Shown: positions 42,540 to 53,480, counted from the stretch's first letter. The stretch is 64,000 nucleotides of DNA from Batillaria attramentaria (GCA_018292915.2 JACVVK020000164.1:82501-146500); one strand, 5' to 3'. The notes: generated from the sequence alone by a model not told the origin. Numbers and translations are program-made.

Positions 42540-42990
42540 TCTCTTTTGTTATAGTGTTATTGTGTGTGTGCAAAAATCGTACATTTTGTTGTTTTTTTGT
42601 GGTTATTTGTTGTTGTCCTGGGGGTGGTTGGGGGATGTTTATATTGTTGTTGATTTCTTGTTTTGTTGCTGTTGCTGTGGGCTTGGGCTTTTTTTGTTTG
42701 TTTGTTGTTGTTGTTGTAATTTTTTTGTTGTTCGTTTGTTGTTGGTTTTGTTTGTTTGTTGTTTTTTTTGCTGCTGTTGTTGTTGTTTTGTTTTGTTTTT
42801 TGTTTGTTCGTTTGTTTGTTTTTGGTTTGTTTTTTTGTTTTTTGTTTGTTTGTTGTTGTTTTTTTTTTGGGGGGGGGGGGTGATGGGAAGGGTTTCGTTT
42901 GCTCATTTGTTTTGCGTGTTTCGTTTGCTGTTTTTTTTTTTTTTTTTTTTGGCTTGTTTGTTTGTTTGTTTGTTTGTTTGTTGGGGGGGG
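42540..42990 (+). repeat. Strand-asymmetric G/T-rich tract
   Basis: About 450 bp made almost wholly of G and T on this strand (GTT, GTTT, TTTG units, G runs near 42870 and 42983, T run near 42932). Long frames on both strands encode Phe/Val/Cys or Lys/Thr/Asn low-complexity peptides and are not genes. Confidence 0.9.
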
Positions 42991-43205
42991 GGGGGAGGAT
43001 GAAATGGGGTGGCAGCGAAAATGTCTGTTCAGTCATGATCCCATAACATACGTGCTTTCGTTTTCATTCCGGCTTTGAATCAGACTGCATCACAAACAGT
43101 TACGACTGTCGATTCCTCATACTTTAATTCTGCACAGACACATACCCATCCCACCTCGTTTTCACAGTTTCTCGTCAATAACCCTTTCCCTCGAAAGAAA
43201 ACATG

Positions 43206-43345
43206 AACGAAGAGTGATTTTCGTTTTCGGCTTGAAGGAAACAACGTGTACACGAGGGGAGGGGGGGGGGGGCGGGGGGTTCAAAATGGACTGGAGTGTT
43301 TCCGGTGCTACCCCGCTCTATATAGTAACATCGCCAAGACAGAGT
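43206..43345 (+). repeat. Inverted/direct repeat fragment R, copy 1
   Basis: GAACGAAGAGTGATTTTCG and ACAACGTGTA match 44410-44460 directly, while TCAAAATGGA..GTGTTTCCGGTGCTAC matches 44352-44382 inversely. A G run separates the parts. Likely remains of a TIR element. Confidence 0.5.
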
Positions 43346-43499
43346 GTTTCCAAACAGTAGCACCTAGTGTCTCCATTTTCAAATTTGAGTAGCAGCGAGC
43401 GTTTCCAACGGACTTCGGTCTGTCGCCATGACACTGAGAAAGTGGTCGTTTATCAACCAGACAACGACTGTGACTAACGCCTTACTACAATACAAAGGG

Positions 43500-43672
43500 G
43501 TGGGTGGGTGTTTGGGAGTTTAACCTCCTTTTCAACCACATAAGAGTGATATCAAAGACGGGGCAACGAGAAAAAAGGCAAGCACAAATATTTGGCCCCA
43601 GCCGGCGGGATTCGAACTCACGACCCGAGCACTGGGAGTCCAACGCTCTACCATTTGGCCACCCCGGCTCCC
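43500..43672 (-). mobile_element. SINE-A copy (subfamily 2)
   Basis: Full-length minus-strand copy with an extra GCGG in the B stem. ACAATACAAA and ACAATGCAAA flank it as an imperfect target duplication. Confidence 0.92.
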
Positions 43673-43744
43673 AACAATGCAAACACGTGTGTGTAGTCAT
43701 ACTTACAAACGTGATCATTACTGCTTTCCATGAGAGCAGTCATC

Positions 43745-43830
43745 GCCGAGTGAGTGAGTGAGTGAGTGAGTGAGTGAGAGTTTGTTTTTAGGGCTTAACG
43801 CTGCGCAAGCCACAAAGACAAACTCGGGGC
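43745..43830 (-). mobile_element. LINE family D tail, inverted
   Basis: Minus strand: TTTGTCTTTGTGGCTTGCGC, AGCGTTAAGCCCTAAAAAC and nine ACTC units. It lies head to head with the plus-strand copy at 43855. Confidence 0.7.
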
Positions 43831-43854
43831 TAAGTGTGCCTGCCAGATTTCATA

Positions 43855-44052
43855 GTGGGTCTCAAGACTCATCTTTTTCGCACCTTCTTTCCGAGCGACT
43901 GAGCATCCAATTGTCCCGCTGGTTGTGCTGTACTGTGTGGTTGCTAGTTTTTGTTGCTTTAGAAATCTGTATTGTCCTCTTGTGTGTGTAGCCGCGAAAT
44001 GGTCTTTGTTGCTTGCGCGGCGTTAGGCCCTAAGTGGCTAACTAACTAACCT
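43855..44052 (+). pseudogene. LINE family D: RT C-terminus and 3' end
   Basis: One frame reads CLPDFIVGLKTHLFRTFFPSD then stop, the usual C-terminal end of CR1/L2-type reverse transcriptase. About 120 bp of 3' UTR follows, ending GCCGCGAAATGGTCTTTGTT, GCTTGCGCGGCGTTAGGCCC and (CTAA)n. 5'-truncated. Confidence 0.7.
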
Positions 44053-44078
44053 CTTGCGTGTTTTACTTCAGTTGTAGA

Positions 44079-44082
<4 letters not shown>

Positions 44083-44168
<86 letters not shown>
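44083..44168. repeat. (GT)n microsatellite
   Basis: About 43 uninterrupted GT units. Confidence 0.97.
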
Positions 44169-44169
<1 letters not shown>

Positions 44170-44349
44170 CAAGAAATGCTTACTTGAATCAGTGTCAGTT
44201 TTGTTTTAACCTCCTATTGTAATGGTGCCTGGAACTTCTAAAGAGGGACAGGCGTCATATTCATATGAATTGATCATGAAAAAAATGTAACGTTGGACAA
44301 CTGATGCAAACTGGTCTACGGGACAGTATAAACCTCGTCGCAAAGCCTG

Positions 44350-44460
44350 AAACGGAGTAGCACCGGAAACACATACCTCCATTTTGACTGCACACCGCGC
44401 TCCAAAAGGATGAGCGAAGAGTAATTTTCGAAGACGGCTTGCAAAAGACAACGTGTAGAA
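44350..44460 (+). repeat. Inverted/direct repeat fragment R, copy 2
   Basis: Partner of 43206-43345. Confidence 0.5.
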
Positions 44461-44700
44461 AACAGTTATCGTGAGGCATGGCAGCCTTTTCCCCCCGTGC
44501 AGTTGGGGCAACTGGCGACGAGAGATTGCGCGGAAATTGGCAAACAAACCGCTCGTTTAGCAGGCTTCCGTGTTTGTGCGATCTTCCCGCTAGTCGGCAG
44601 TTTCCTCAACAGGGAGTTTTCCTGGGGAGTTTTTGAGTCATTATTTTCAGCGCGGTGCGTGTGGCTATCTTCTGTATATAGTCTGGTTTACTGGTTGGTT

Positions 44701-44779
44701 GGGATTTAAAGGTACTATTTGGGATTTAAAGGTACTGTTTGGGATTTAAAGGTACTATTTGGGATTTAAGGTACTGTGC
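44701..44779 (+). repeat. Four-copy 20-bp minisatellite
   Basis: GGGATTTAAAGGTACTATTT at 44701, 44721 (one change), 44741 and 44761 (19 bp). Confidence 0.97.
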
Positions 44780-45500
44780 CGGCGGTTTTGCATAGCAGAC
44801 CGGAATTCCTTAACGGTAAATTTTAGTTGTCTCCCCTCCTGAGTGCGTACGCACCACAAAATGGCTGACGACCGCCTTCTCTCGCTGCAGTATTTTGCGT
44901 ACTAAAGTTTGTCTGTAATACAGCCATGCAAAACTTTTTTTTTTAATAGGATGCATTCCTGCATGCTGTTAGACCCTCCTTGACCCAGATGCAGCCCTCT
45001 GATGTGATGGCCAGAGCGACGCTTCCCATACACCATAATAGGCGGCTCCTTCGGCAATGCCGCCTCAAACCGCAGAGCGTAGACAGATAGCACACGTGCA
45101 CTGCAAGCCGGAGAATGCTTTAAGCACACCCTCGAGTGCAATGACCGGCTTAGGACAACCGTCGCTCATCGACGTTCTAGAGGCTGCTTAAGGGTTATGT
45201 GCCTTTCTTTGGGGGTTTCCTCCCCTAGACTTTAAGGTTTGGCCGCCATTTTATGGCTTGCTATCCCAACAATGGGCTTTTTTTCTGGAGAGAATGGTTC
45301 TCGGAGTGTTTCCACATTTTGTAGCGCAGGATAAATTTTTGGTCAGCGCTAACTCGGAAGCCATGACAGCGCTAGGAATGAGGCATTTCCAAGCGAATAG
45401 GACCGGATGTTCGTGTTTTGTGCGCATGATTTGTGGGGTACTTGCGGAAAAGAATGAGGTGTTAGAGAGGGCACAGACCTGTAAATATCTAGTATCTCTA
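44780..45500. other. Unannotated interval
   Basis: No recognised gene. AAAATGGCTGACG at 44858 resembles a YY1-type promoter motif but stands alone. Confidence 0.35.
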
Positions 45501-45509
45501 TTTCTGTGG

Positions 45510-45523
45510 AGAGAGAGAGAGAG

Positions 45524-45603
<80 letters not shown>

Positions 45604-45640
45604 ACACAGACAGACAGACAGCTGACAGACAGACAGACAG
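45510..45640. repeat. (GA)n(CA)n(ACAG)n compound microsatellite
   Basis: GA 45510-45522, CA about 45525-45601, then ACAG/GACA repeats to 45640. Confidence 0.96.
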
Positions 45641-45789
45641 AGGTGAAATTACTTGGACGACTTTATCAAACTTGTCTTATACATAAGCAACGCCTTATAC
45701 TTATGTATCATAATATATTGTACATTAAAAAATTTTCAGAGAGCAAAATAAGCACACAAAAAAGGCAGAAACAGAATAAAAGTAAGAAC

Positions 45790-45964
<175 letters not shown>

Positions 45965-45969
45965 ATGTG

Positions 45970-46690
45970 CGCGCGTGTGTGTCTTCGCTTCACTAAAACA
46001 CCCTAAAAAAAAACTAAAAAAAACAAACAGAAACGTTAGCATCAACAGAATTCACCCTGCACATCCTTGGTTCACTGACCCGCAAACGCACGACGTAAAC
46101 TTATCTTTCCCCTCTTGTAACATCGCCTTGACGTGCACGACTTATCAGCGTAAATTCCCCGCCTTTCATTCACCCACAACCCTATCGCCTATCATTATGT
46201 TTTGCCCTAAACACTTGCTTGTCAGTTGTCTTTATCTTTAGAGAGCAAACAGTGCGCGTGAGAACGCTTCAAACCCTTTGCTTGGGCGCATCGTCCTTTG
46301 CGCGAAAACAGTATGTAAGAGTAAGTAAGACACAAGCTGATGGCAGTGGAGAAAAATTCCAGTTTCAAAGCAACAACTTTATGAATGAAGTGAATCTGTG
46401 ATGCTCCACTGAGACACTGCGACCGCCTTTTTTTTTTTTTTTTTTTTTGACCGCTTAACGGACTCAGCGTAGCTCTGAAGAAGTCAGGCGTGGAGAAACC
46501 CTTTTCTTATTTCGGTTTTGGGCGCCGCCACTCACGCTATAAATAGAACAAGCCTATGTGCCTATACGGTATTTAGCCTGCTCTGACCCTTCTCTGTCGT
46601 AGACCTCTTGTCAACATTGGACTCTTTCAAGAGCAGAGATTTCGCCTTTTGTCTGCGTGAAGTGGTACGTGTCAGACGGCTGCCCACCAA
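45970..46690. other. Unannotated interval
   Basis: No recognised gene. T run at 46431-46448, and a TATA-like CTATAAATAG at 46537-46546. Confidence 0.35.
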
Positions 46691-46699
46691 GCAACAAAA

Positions 46700-46970
46700 C
46701 GACACGTCGATAGTCATTAAAATCGACCACTCTCTTAGCTTCTGTTACCATAAGGATTAATTTTATTGAATCTCGCGTGGTGCTTGACTAAAAATCTGTC
46801 TACCACGATTCCTTGCAGTTGCATACATAGATGTTTTAGTCAGACAGGGTTTGCTGAAGCTGGGAGATTTCATCTCTTCCGCCAGGCCTTTCACACTTAT
46901 GAGAAGTCTGCCATTGTTTCGGTGCCTTTGACTGCAGTTGTTCATCTGCATCAGGCCGGGTAGTGCATGT

Positions 46971-47046
<76 letters not shown>

Positions 47047-47402
47047 CTATGAGTTGTTTTCCTGCGAGATTAAGCGCTAAACAAATACTATTCATTATTA
47101 TTATTATTATTACTGTACACTAATAAATCACAAACGGCACATTTATAGGCGTTAAAATCGACCACAGCCCTGGCTTCTGTTATCAAAAGGATTAATTTCG
47201 TTGCATCGCGCGTGGTGCATGACTAAAAATCTATCAACCACGATTCCTTGCAGTTACATGAATCACAAACGGCACATTTTTAGGCGTTGAAATCGACCAC
47301 TGTCCTAGCTTCTGTTACCATAAGGAATAAGTTTTATTGCATCTCGCGTGGTGCGTGACTAAAAAATATATCCACCACGATTGCATGCAGTTATATACAG
47401 CA
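46700..47402 (+). repeat. Array of about 140-bp repeats split by a LINE tail
   Basis: Three units (about 46700-46826, 47122-47262 and 47263-47402) share AAATCGACCAC, TAGCTTCTGTTACCATAAGG, CGCGTGGTGC(T/A/G)TGACTAAAA, and ACCACGATTCCTTGCAGTT. The last two are directly tandem. A 295-bp segment with (GT)n and an L2-like tail splits off the first. Confidence 0.87.
46827..47115 (+). mobile_element. Insert with (GT)n and L2-like 3' tail
   Basis: Ends GATTAAGCGCTAAACAAATA and CTATTCATT(ATT)n, like the TAAGCGCTATAYAAATA(ATT)n ends of L2-type LINEs. (GT)n occupies 46972-47044. The upstream part has no recognised coding sequence. Confidence 0.5.
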
Positions 47403-47860
47403 ATGAGCCACTTGATGAAACAGTAAGCTCCTTGTGTACGGTTCACGCACAATCTGTACCCGCCTACTCTGAGTGGTTTGGACGTGGGTGGCGGGGGCAA
47501 AAAAGGCTTATGCTATTTAGGTCTCATTAGACAATCTCTTAAACAAAGAAGGGTGGGGATGGGAGCTGTCAGCGTGTGGTTAGCGGGAGAGGAAAAACGC
47601 CCTTGTCTTGTGATAATTAGTCGGGCGAGAGAACAGCTTCGTTAGAGGAGCGTGCGGGAAATTCTGGCCAATTTTAGGCGATTGCGTGTCACATTAGGCG
47701 ATGATGCGACGCCACAATATTTCGACGTGCACGTGCACCGCGTTTGAGGGGAACTGTTCAGGACGTGGTTAGAATTCAACCTGTTCTTGGGTTTGGTTGT
47801 GTTTTTTTTTTATGATGGTCGTGAATTTGTTGTGAGTGGTAATTCTGTTTTCCAGGTTCT
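47403..47860. other. Unannotated interval
   Basis: No gene or known repeat recognised. Confidence 0.4.
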
Positions 47861-47876
47861 CCCTACCCCCCATCTC

Positions 47877-48370
<494 letters not shown>

Positions 48371-48524
48371 GTACGTTTTACAGCAATGTCAGTGTTGTAA
48401 AGTTAACGTGTGGTTTATCCCTAGCTGGTTATTTATCAGTTGATGACAAAGAAAGGGTTGAATCAATACACTTGTGGTCGTTACAAACGAAAATGCGCAA
48501 ACAGAAAGTCCAGTACAGAATGCC

Positions 48525-48526
48525 TG

Positions 48527-48557
<31 letters not shown>

Positions 48558-48575
48558 CCCCACCCCCTCTCTCTC
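48525..48575. repeat. (CT)n microsatellite
   Basis: About 14 CT units, then a C-rich run. Confidence 0.92.
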
Positions 48576-48639
48576 CCTGACCTTGCTTGAAAAGACTTTT
48601 TGTCCAAGACATCGTAAACTTGGAAAGCTCTCAGGCGTG

Positions 48640-49160
48640 CCTGTTTCCAGATCGTGATTAAAATCTCCCAGCTTCAACAAACCCTGTCTGTCAACTGTGT
48701 TTAGCCGGCAGGATGTTGCTAAACATCACCTATTTCTGGTTCCCAAGCGGTTTACCAGGGATGCTCAGTTCGTATACGATTCCTTGCGAAAGTCACACAA
48801 TCTCTTTAATGTTACAACATTCAGGGTGATTTGAACAGCTGTGGTCTTGGCATTTTGCAAATATAGAGGCATGTGGATTTCGGTTTAAAGCCACTCGTGT
48901 TCTGTAGAGTTACAAACATGTGGGTGACTTATATTTGTGGGTGTTTTGGTTTAGACTGGAAATGCTGCAGCTATGACTCCTACCAGTTCAAGTCCCCTAA
49001 ATATCCGACTCTGGTCAGATGGTTTATCCCCAGTCTCTGACAATGAATTACTGCATAATTCTTGAAACATACTGTTTATCTGCACTAAAAATACTCACAG
49101 AAGACCAACAAAACCGTTAGTTTGAGTAAAAATGACAAAACATGAGCCTAGCATGTTGAG
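48640..49160. other. Unannotated interval
   Basis: No gene or known repeat recognised. Confidence 0.4.
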
Positions 49161-49163
49161 TGA

Positions 49164-49325
49164 TGGTCTTTCGGAGCAGTTTTGTCTAAAATGGCTGAAC
49201 TGGTAAGAGATAAGTAGAGACATGACACTCTTTCGCTAAAGTTAGTGGTCTTTCGGAGCAGTTTTGTCTAAAATGGCTGAACTGGTAAGAGATAAATAGA
49301 CATCACACGATTTGGCTAAAATAAA
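49164..49325 (+). repeat. Tandem duplication, 82-bp unit
   Basis: TGGTCTTTCGGAGCAGTTTT and TAAAATGGCTGAACTGGTAA occur at 49164 and 49246. The first half is identical between units and the second half diverged. Confidence 0.95.
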
Positions 49326-49491
49326 GACTTTCGGGTGATTTTTTTTTTTTTTTTTTTGCATAGGTCAGTATGACTGAGCTTTCACTCAGCAAGTTTTAAT
49401 TTCACATGATACAAAACTGTTGAAAGAAAATTTAAAAAAAAATGACAGCAATAGATAGGCATGCATCAACTGATTTTTCAACAATTATGAG

Positions 49492-49667
49492 GGGAGCCGG
49501 GGTGGCCGAATGGTAGAGCGTTGGACTTCCAGTGCTCGGGTCGTGAGTTCGAATCCCGGCTGGGGCCAAATATTTGTGCTGGCTTTTTCATCGTTGCCCC
49601 GTCTTTGATATCACCCGTATGTGGTAGAATAGGACGTTAAACTCCCAAACACCCACCCACCCACCCT
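49492..49667 (+). mobile_element. SINE-A copy, mosaic of subfamilies
   Basis: Full length; B box GTTCGAATCCC (subfamily 2) with TTTTTCATCG and CCGTATGTGG (subfamily 1). CAACAATTATGA and CAGTAATTATGA flank it. Confidence 0.94.
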
Positions 49668-49679
49668 CAATCAGTAATT

Positions 49680-50190
49680 ATGACCATGAACGACGTATGC
49701 GTAATTTTCTTAATCTCTTAATCTCGTCCCCATGAAGGAAGTGTGTTGAAAATTCGGTCTCCAAAAAATTGTTATAATAAGTTCATGTTCGTTTTCCACG
49801 CAGGTTTGCCTGTTTATTTGTGTTTCTCTACTCTGATATCCATTTCCTGCTGTCAGAGAACGTGTGAAATCCATTGGCGCGATCAGGCGACTCCCGTCTA
49901 ACCCGGCGCGGTCTTTTCATGGCGTCTAAAAGCATTTCTGTCTCAGAAAGTAAACTAACATAAGATCACATCATCATACGCGCATATGCCCCTTCCTCCC
50001 CTTACTTACCACAGCACCGGAAAAGCGCGGAGCACAATACAACTTGAGAGTATGTGCACCCGGTCACGTCCCGGCAAAAAGGGAGGGTGTCATTATCATA
50101 GCTGACCTTCACAGGTCTGTCTGCACAATGCCTGCGTCGATTTCCGCCTCTCGACTTCAATCTCTGCCTCAGGTGGTGTAGATGCTGTGC
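49680..50190. other. Unannotated interval
   Basis: No gene or known repeat recognised. Confidence 0.4.
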
Positions 50191-50195
50191 CAGAA

Positions 50196-50437
50196 GAGGT
50201 TTCCGGCTTCCTGCCCCTCTACTCTGCCTTGGAAATGTTCAGCCAACACAATTTGAAAGTGAATGCAATTCTAAATTCCAAAACTTAAATTGCTGAGCTG
50301 ATCCTTCGCGTCACTGACGTGGTTGTAATGTGTTACGTCTAGTGTGTGAAAAATTGCGTGTGATTCACGTGAGCGTGTGTGTTGGGTTCAGTTCGCGGCG
50401 CTTTGGGCCATGTTAAAAAAATTGGGTAAAGCGTTAA
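50196..50437 (+). mobile_element. SINE-C 3' fragment whose tail is (TTC)n
   Basis: Diverged core (AGGTTTCCGGCTTCCTGCCC), then AATGTTCAGCC, AGCTGAGCTGATCC, CACGTGAGCGTGTGTGTTGG and TTGGGTAAAGCG. The usual CCTATATAATACTC(ATT)n end is replaced by TTAAGAG(TCT)n. Confidence 0.8.
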
Positions 50438-50907
50438 GAGTCTTCTTCTTCTTCTTCTTCTGCATCATCATCATCATCATCCATTCATCATCATCTTCTT
50501 CTTCTTCTTTCTTCTTCTTCTTTCACTTCATCATCATCATCATCATCATCACATCATCATCGCTTCTTCTTCTTCTATTCTTCATTCTTCTTCTTCTTCT
50601 TCCATCATCTTCTTCTTCTTCTTCTTCTTCTTCTTCTTCTTCTCATCTCTCTTCATCATCATCATCATCTCTCTTCTTCTTCTTCTTCTTCTTCTTCTTC
50701 TTCTTCTTCTTTCTCTTCTTCTCTTCTTCTTCTCTTCTTCTTCATCATCATCTTCTCATCTTCTCTTCTTCTTCTTCTTCTTCTTCTTCTTCTTCTTCTC
50801 TCTGCTGCTTCTTCTTCTTCTTCTGCGTCATCATCATCATCATCTTCTTCTTGTTCTTCCTCTGCATCATCATGATCATCATCATCTTCTTCTTCTCATC
50901 ATATTGT
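50438..50907. repeat. (TTC)n/(ATC)n trinucleotide tract
   Basis: About 470 bp of TTC and ATC triplets. The long frame through it (poly-Phe/Ser/Leu/Ile) is a repeat artefact. Confidence 0.95.
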
Positions 50908-50999
50908 TAGCAAGTCCGGCTCGACCAGAGACTAAAGTGGACCACCCTGGTCAGTAACTTTGCTTTTCAAGTCTCGAGCTCCGCCGGGGAAGAAAGAAA

Positions 51000-51440
51000 A
51001 CAAAACCGACACATACCCAAGAAACAAAACAAAACAAAAACCACTAACACACAAACAGCAAACAAACAAACAAAACGCAAGGAATCTGCCGAGATGCCGT
51101 AAAACTCACAAACTGCATAATACAACCAAACCTGACAAAGGCGGTGATCACCCCAAAGGATGTACGAGTATCGTCGTTTTCACGGCGTATGCACGTACGG
51201 ACTCCGCACACTGATTGTGCTCCTGTAAACGTGGGATATTTCTGGTTGCTTGGAGTTTAGCAGGATAGATTGATCATGACATATGGACGCCTATAAAACC
51301 TTTGCTCCTCCTCGGTGACGGAGAACCCGTGGGTACAACGCAAACAAGCCCGTTGCTGGGAGGTTCAAGCGTATTGAGGTTGCAATGCATTCCTCATCGG
51401 AAGAAGAGAAAATTTCAGCGGTGTGACTGCTTTTTATTTT
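51000..51440. other. Unannotated interval
   Basis: A/CAA-rich to 51080, then no recognised gene. Confidence 0.4.
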
Positions 51441-51510
51441 ATTTTATTTTATTTTATGTTTGTCTCTCTTCTTCTTCTTCTTCTTCCTTCTTCTTCTTTC
51501 TTCTTCTTCA
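51430..51510. repeat. (TTTTA)n and (TTC)n tract
   Basis: Five TTTTA-like units then TTC triplets. Confidence 0.9.
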
Positions 51511-51766
51511 GAATATGTTTTCTTAGGGTTAACTTTACCTTATCGTTTGTCGTGTTTTCCTTCAGCATGGGAAATACACACCCAGATCAGATTAAGATTG
51601 ATATATGCATGATCAAGGGAAAAGACGAGGGGGTTTGGTGTCCGATAATGGGGTCATTTTTCAGGTTTGTGTTTATGTTGGGTGAAAACCGTTTCAGGGA
51701 AAGTTTCAGAATGTGGGTAGATGCTCGCCGTTGCTGCCATGGTTAACTAAGCGATATTTGCATCTA

Positions 51767-51944
51767 CAGTCGAACCTGCCAAGGCGGTCACCTGTATAAG
51801 CCAAACCACTGTCTAACCTGGTCACCCCAGAGGATCCCCTGACACACTAGCTGTTGACATGACACCCTGGATAACCCGGCCACCTGTCTAAGGTGGTCAG
51901 TTTGACCCAGTCCCTTGGGTGACCGCCTTACACAGGTTTGACTG
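51767..51944. mobile_element. Tigger/pogo-like MITE, 178 bp, TA target site
   Basis: CAGTCGAACCTGCCAAGGCG and the reverse complement of the right end (CAGTCAAACCTGTGTAAGGC) match, followed by GGTCACC on both sides. TA lies immediately outside both ends (51765-51766 and 51945-51946). CAGT..AACCTG termini with TA are typical of mariner-superfamily Tigger/pogo-type MITEs. No transposase. Confidence 0.82.
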
Positions 51945-52072
51945 TATATAGAATCAATGAAATCGGAGACTGTATTTTTTCCACCCTCTGTGCATGTTTT
52001 TTTTTTAACTCTCTTTTTCTCCCCTAATCTTTCTGTAACCATGTCGAAGATTGCGTGTTTTTCTTTCCTTTA

Positions 52073-52245
52073 GGGGAGCCGGGATAGCCGAATGGTAGAG
52101 CGTTGGACTCTCAATGCTCGGGTCGTGAGTTCGAATCCCGGCTGGGACCAAATATTTGTGCTGGCTTTTTTTCTCGTTGCCCCGTCTTTGATATCACCCT
52201 GAAGTGGTGGAAAAGGACGTTAAACTCCCAAACACCCACCCACCC
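52073..52245 (+). mobile_element. SINE-A copy with 12-bp target duplication
   Basis: Full length; TTCTTTCCTTTA at 52061-52072 and 52246-52257 exactly. Confidence 0.94.
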
Positions 52246-52317
52246 TTCTTTCCTTTATCTATTCTTGCTATGGCCTTGACTAAGCTCAACTCTGATACCG
52301 CACCTCCCTCCCCCTTC

Positions 52318-52390
52318 TCCCCCCCCCCTCTCTCTCTCTCCCCCTCCCACCCCCTCTCCCCCCTCTCCCCCTCCCCCTCTCTGTTCTTTC
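52318..52390. repeat. C/CT-rich low-complexity tract
   Basis: CCCCCTCTCC-type sequence. Confidence 0.85.
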
Positions 52391-52482
52391 TATCGTGTAA
52401 AATGCTTTCCTCAATCACGCCTGCAGAAATCGGAGACCGTATTCTTTCTACCCTCATTCTGTTTCTATTCCCAAACGCGTGC

Positions 52483-52668
52483 ACGGGCAAGCCAGAAAAT
52501 GGTAGACCGTTGGACTATCAATGCTAGGATCGTAGGTTCGAATTCCGGCTCCAAGCCAAATATTTGTGCTGTTGTTGTTTTCCTCGTACGTGCCCCGTCT
52601 TTGATTATCGTCCGTTTGTGGTGGAAGAAGTCGGCCGAATTAATCCCGCAGACACGCACCCACCCTTC
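52483..52668 (+). mobile_element. Old, diverged SINE-A copy
   Basis: GGTAGACCGTTGGACTATCA, GGTTCGAATTCCGGCT, CCAAATATTTGTGCTG, TGCCCCGTCTTTGAT and GTGGTGGAAGAAG can be aligned along its whole length. Confidence 0.8.
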
Positions 52669-53015
52669 ACAATCACGCCTAAATCGTAGTAGACCGCATT
52701 TTTACCCCCCTCCTCTTTGTCCATTTTACTCCGAAGCGATTCGGCTCTCGCGTGCGCTGTACTCATCGGCACCCTGTAGTAATAACCAAGGCGGAACCCT
52801 TGCAAAAACATTGGTGTTTTCTCATCTAGAGGCGAGCCGAAGGAAGCTCCGGTGTATCCAAAGATACGAGAGACAAAATAAACAGCGACTACCCCGTCAA
52901 TCTTGCCAGACAACTAGCCATGGGCTCACTTTTTCCCCCTTTTTCTCTTGTTTTCGTCATCGTGATACGTGCCTCGTGGAGGACGCCCTTGTGTTGGGAA
53001 CAGTGGGGGGTTTAG
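52669..53015. other. Unannotated interval
   Basis: An open frame crosses the SINE into this DNA (52499-53029) but has no recognised homology. Confidence 0.4.
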
Positions 53016-53017
53016 TG

Positions 53018-53370
53018 TTCAGACATTAGCGGGTGAGATTTTAGCTGTAAGTACTCTTTTGTGTTCACACACACACACGTACGTGAGCCGGGAGGCAGGG
53101 GTGGGGGTGGAGGGGTGGGGGTGGGTGAAGGGGGCCGGGGGGTGGGTGGAGGGGTGGGGGGGGGGTGAAGGGGGCCGGGGAGGGGGGTGGAGAAAGAGAA
53201 GTAGTAACTTCAAGACGTTAGTCTTTGAGACTTTGGTTGTATAAGTAACCTTCGTGTTTACACACGTAGGCAGTACAGAGAGAGAGAGAGAGAGAGAGAT
53301 GCTCCAAGACATTAGTCTGCGAGACGTTGGCTGTAAGTACCCTTTGTGTTCACATACACATACAGAGAGA
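53018..53370 (+). repeat. Three diverged tandem units separated by G-rich DNA
   Basis: AGAC(A/G)TTAG, GAGA..TTGGCTGTAAGTA, CC(C)TT..TGTGTT(C/T)ACACAC recur from 53021, 53211 and 53304. GGGGTGGG/GGGGCCGG sequence (53097-53190) lies between the first two, and (GA)n between the last two. Confidence 0.75.
53097..53192 (+). repeat. G-quadruplex-prone minisatellite
   Basis: Two units of roughly 45 bp contain GTGGAGGGGTGGGGG and GTGAAGGGGGCCGGGG. Runs of 3-9 G with 1-3 base loops are frequent. Confidence 0.85.
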
Positions 53371-53372
53371 GA

Positions 53373-53390
53373 GAGGGGGGGGGGGGGGGA
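53373..53390. repeat. G homopolymer
   Basis: A run of about 14 G follows (GA)n. Confidence 0.85.
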
Positions 53391-53480
53391 GGACACTTGA
53401 ATGAAATGGAACGTTATTCTCCAAGGAAAAACGATCAGGTTTCACGACCTTTCGTAAGTCCTGTCCTTGCTAGACTACCG

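Noticed and set aside
42361..43046. Frames of 100-180 codons over the G/T tract
   Set aside because: Low-complexity composition on both strands; no domain and no codon structure.
50377..50910. 177-codon frame rich in Ser, Phe and Ile
   Set aside because: It is a translation of the (TTC)n/(ATC)n tract after a SINE-C end.
52499..53029. 176-codon frame
   Set aside because: The first third lies in a diverged SINE-A and the rest has no recognisable domain.
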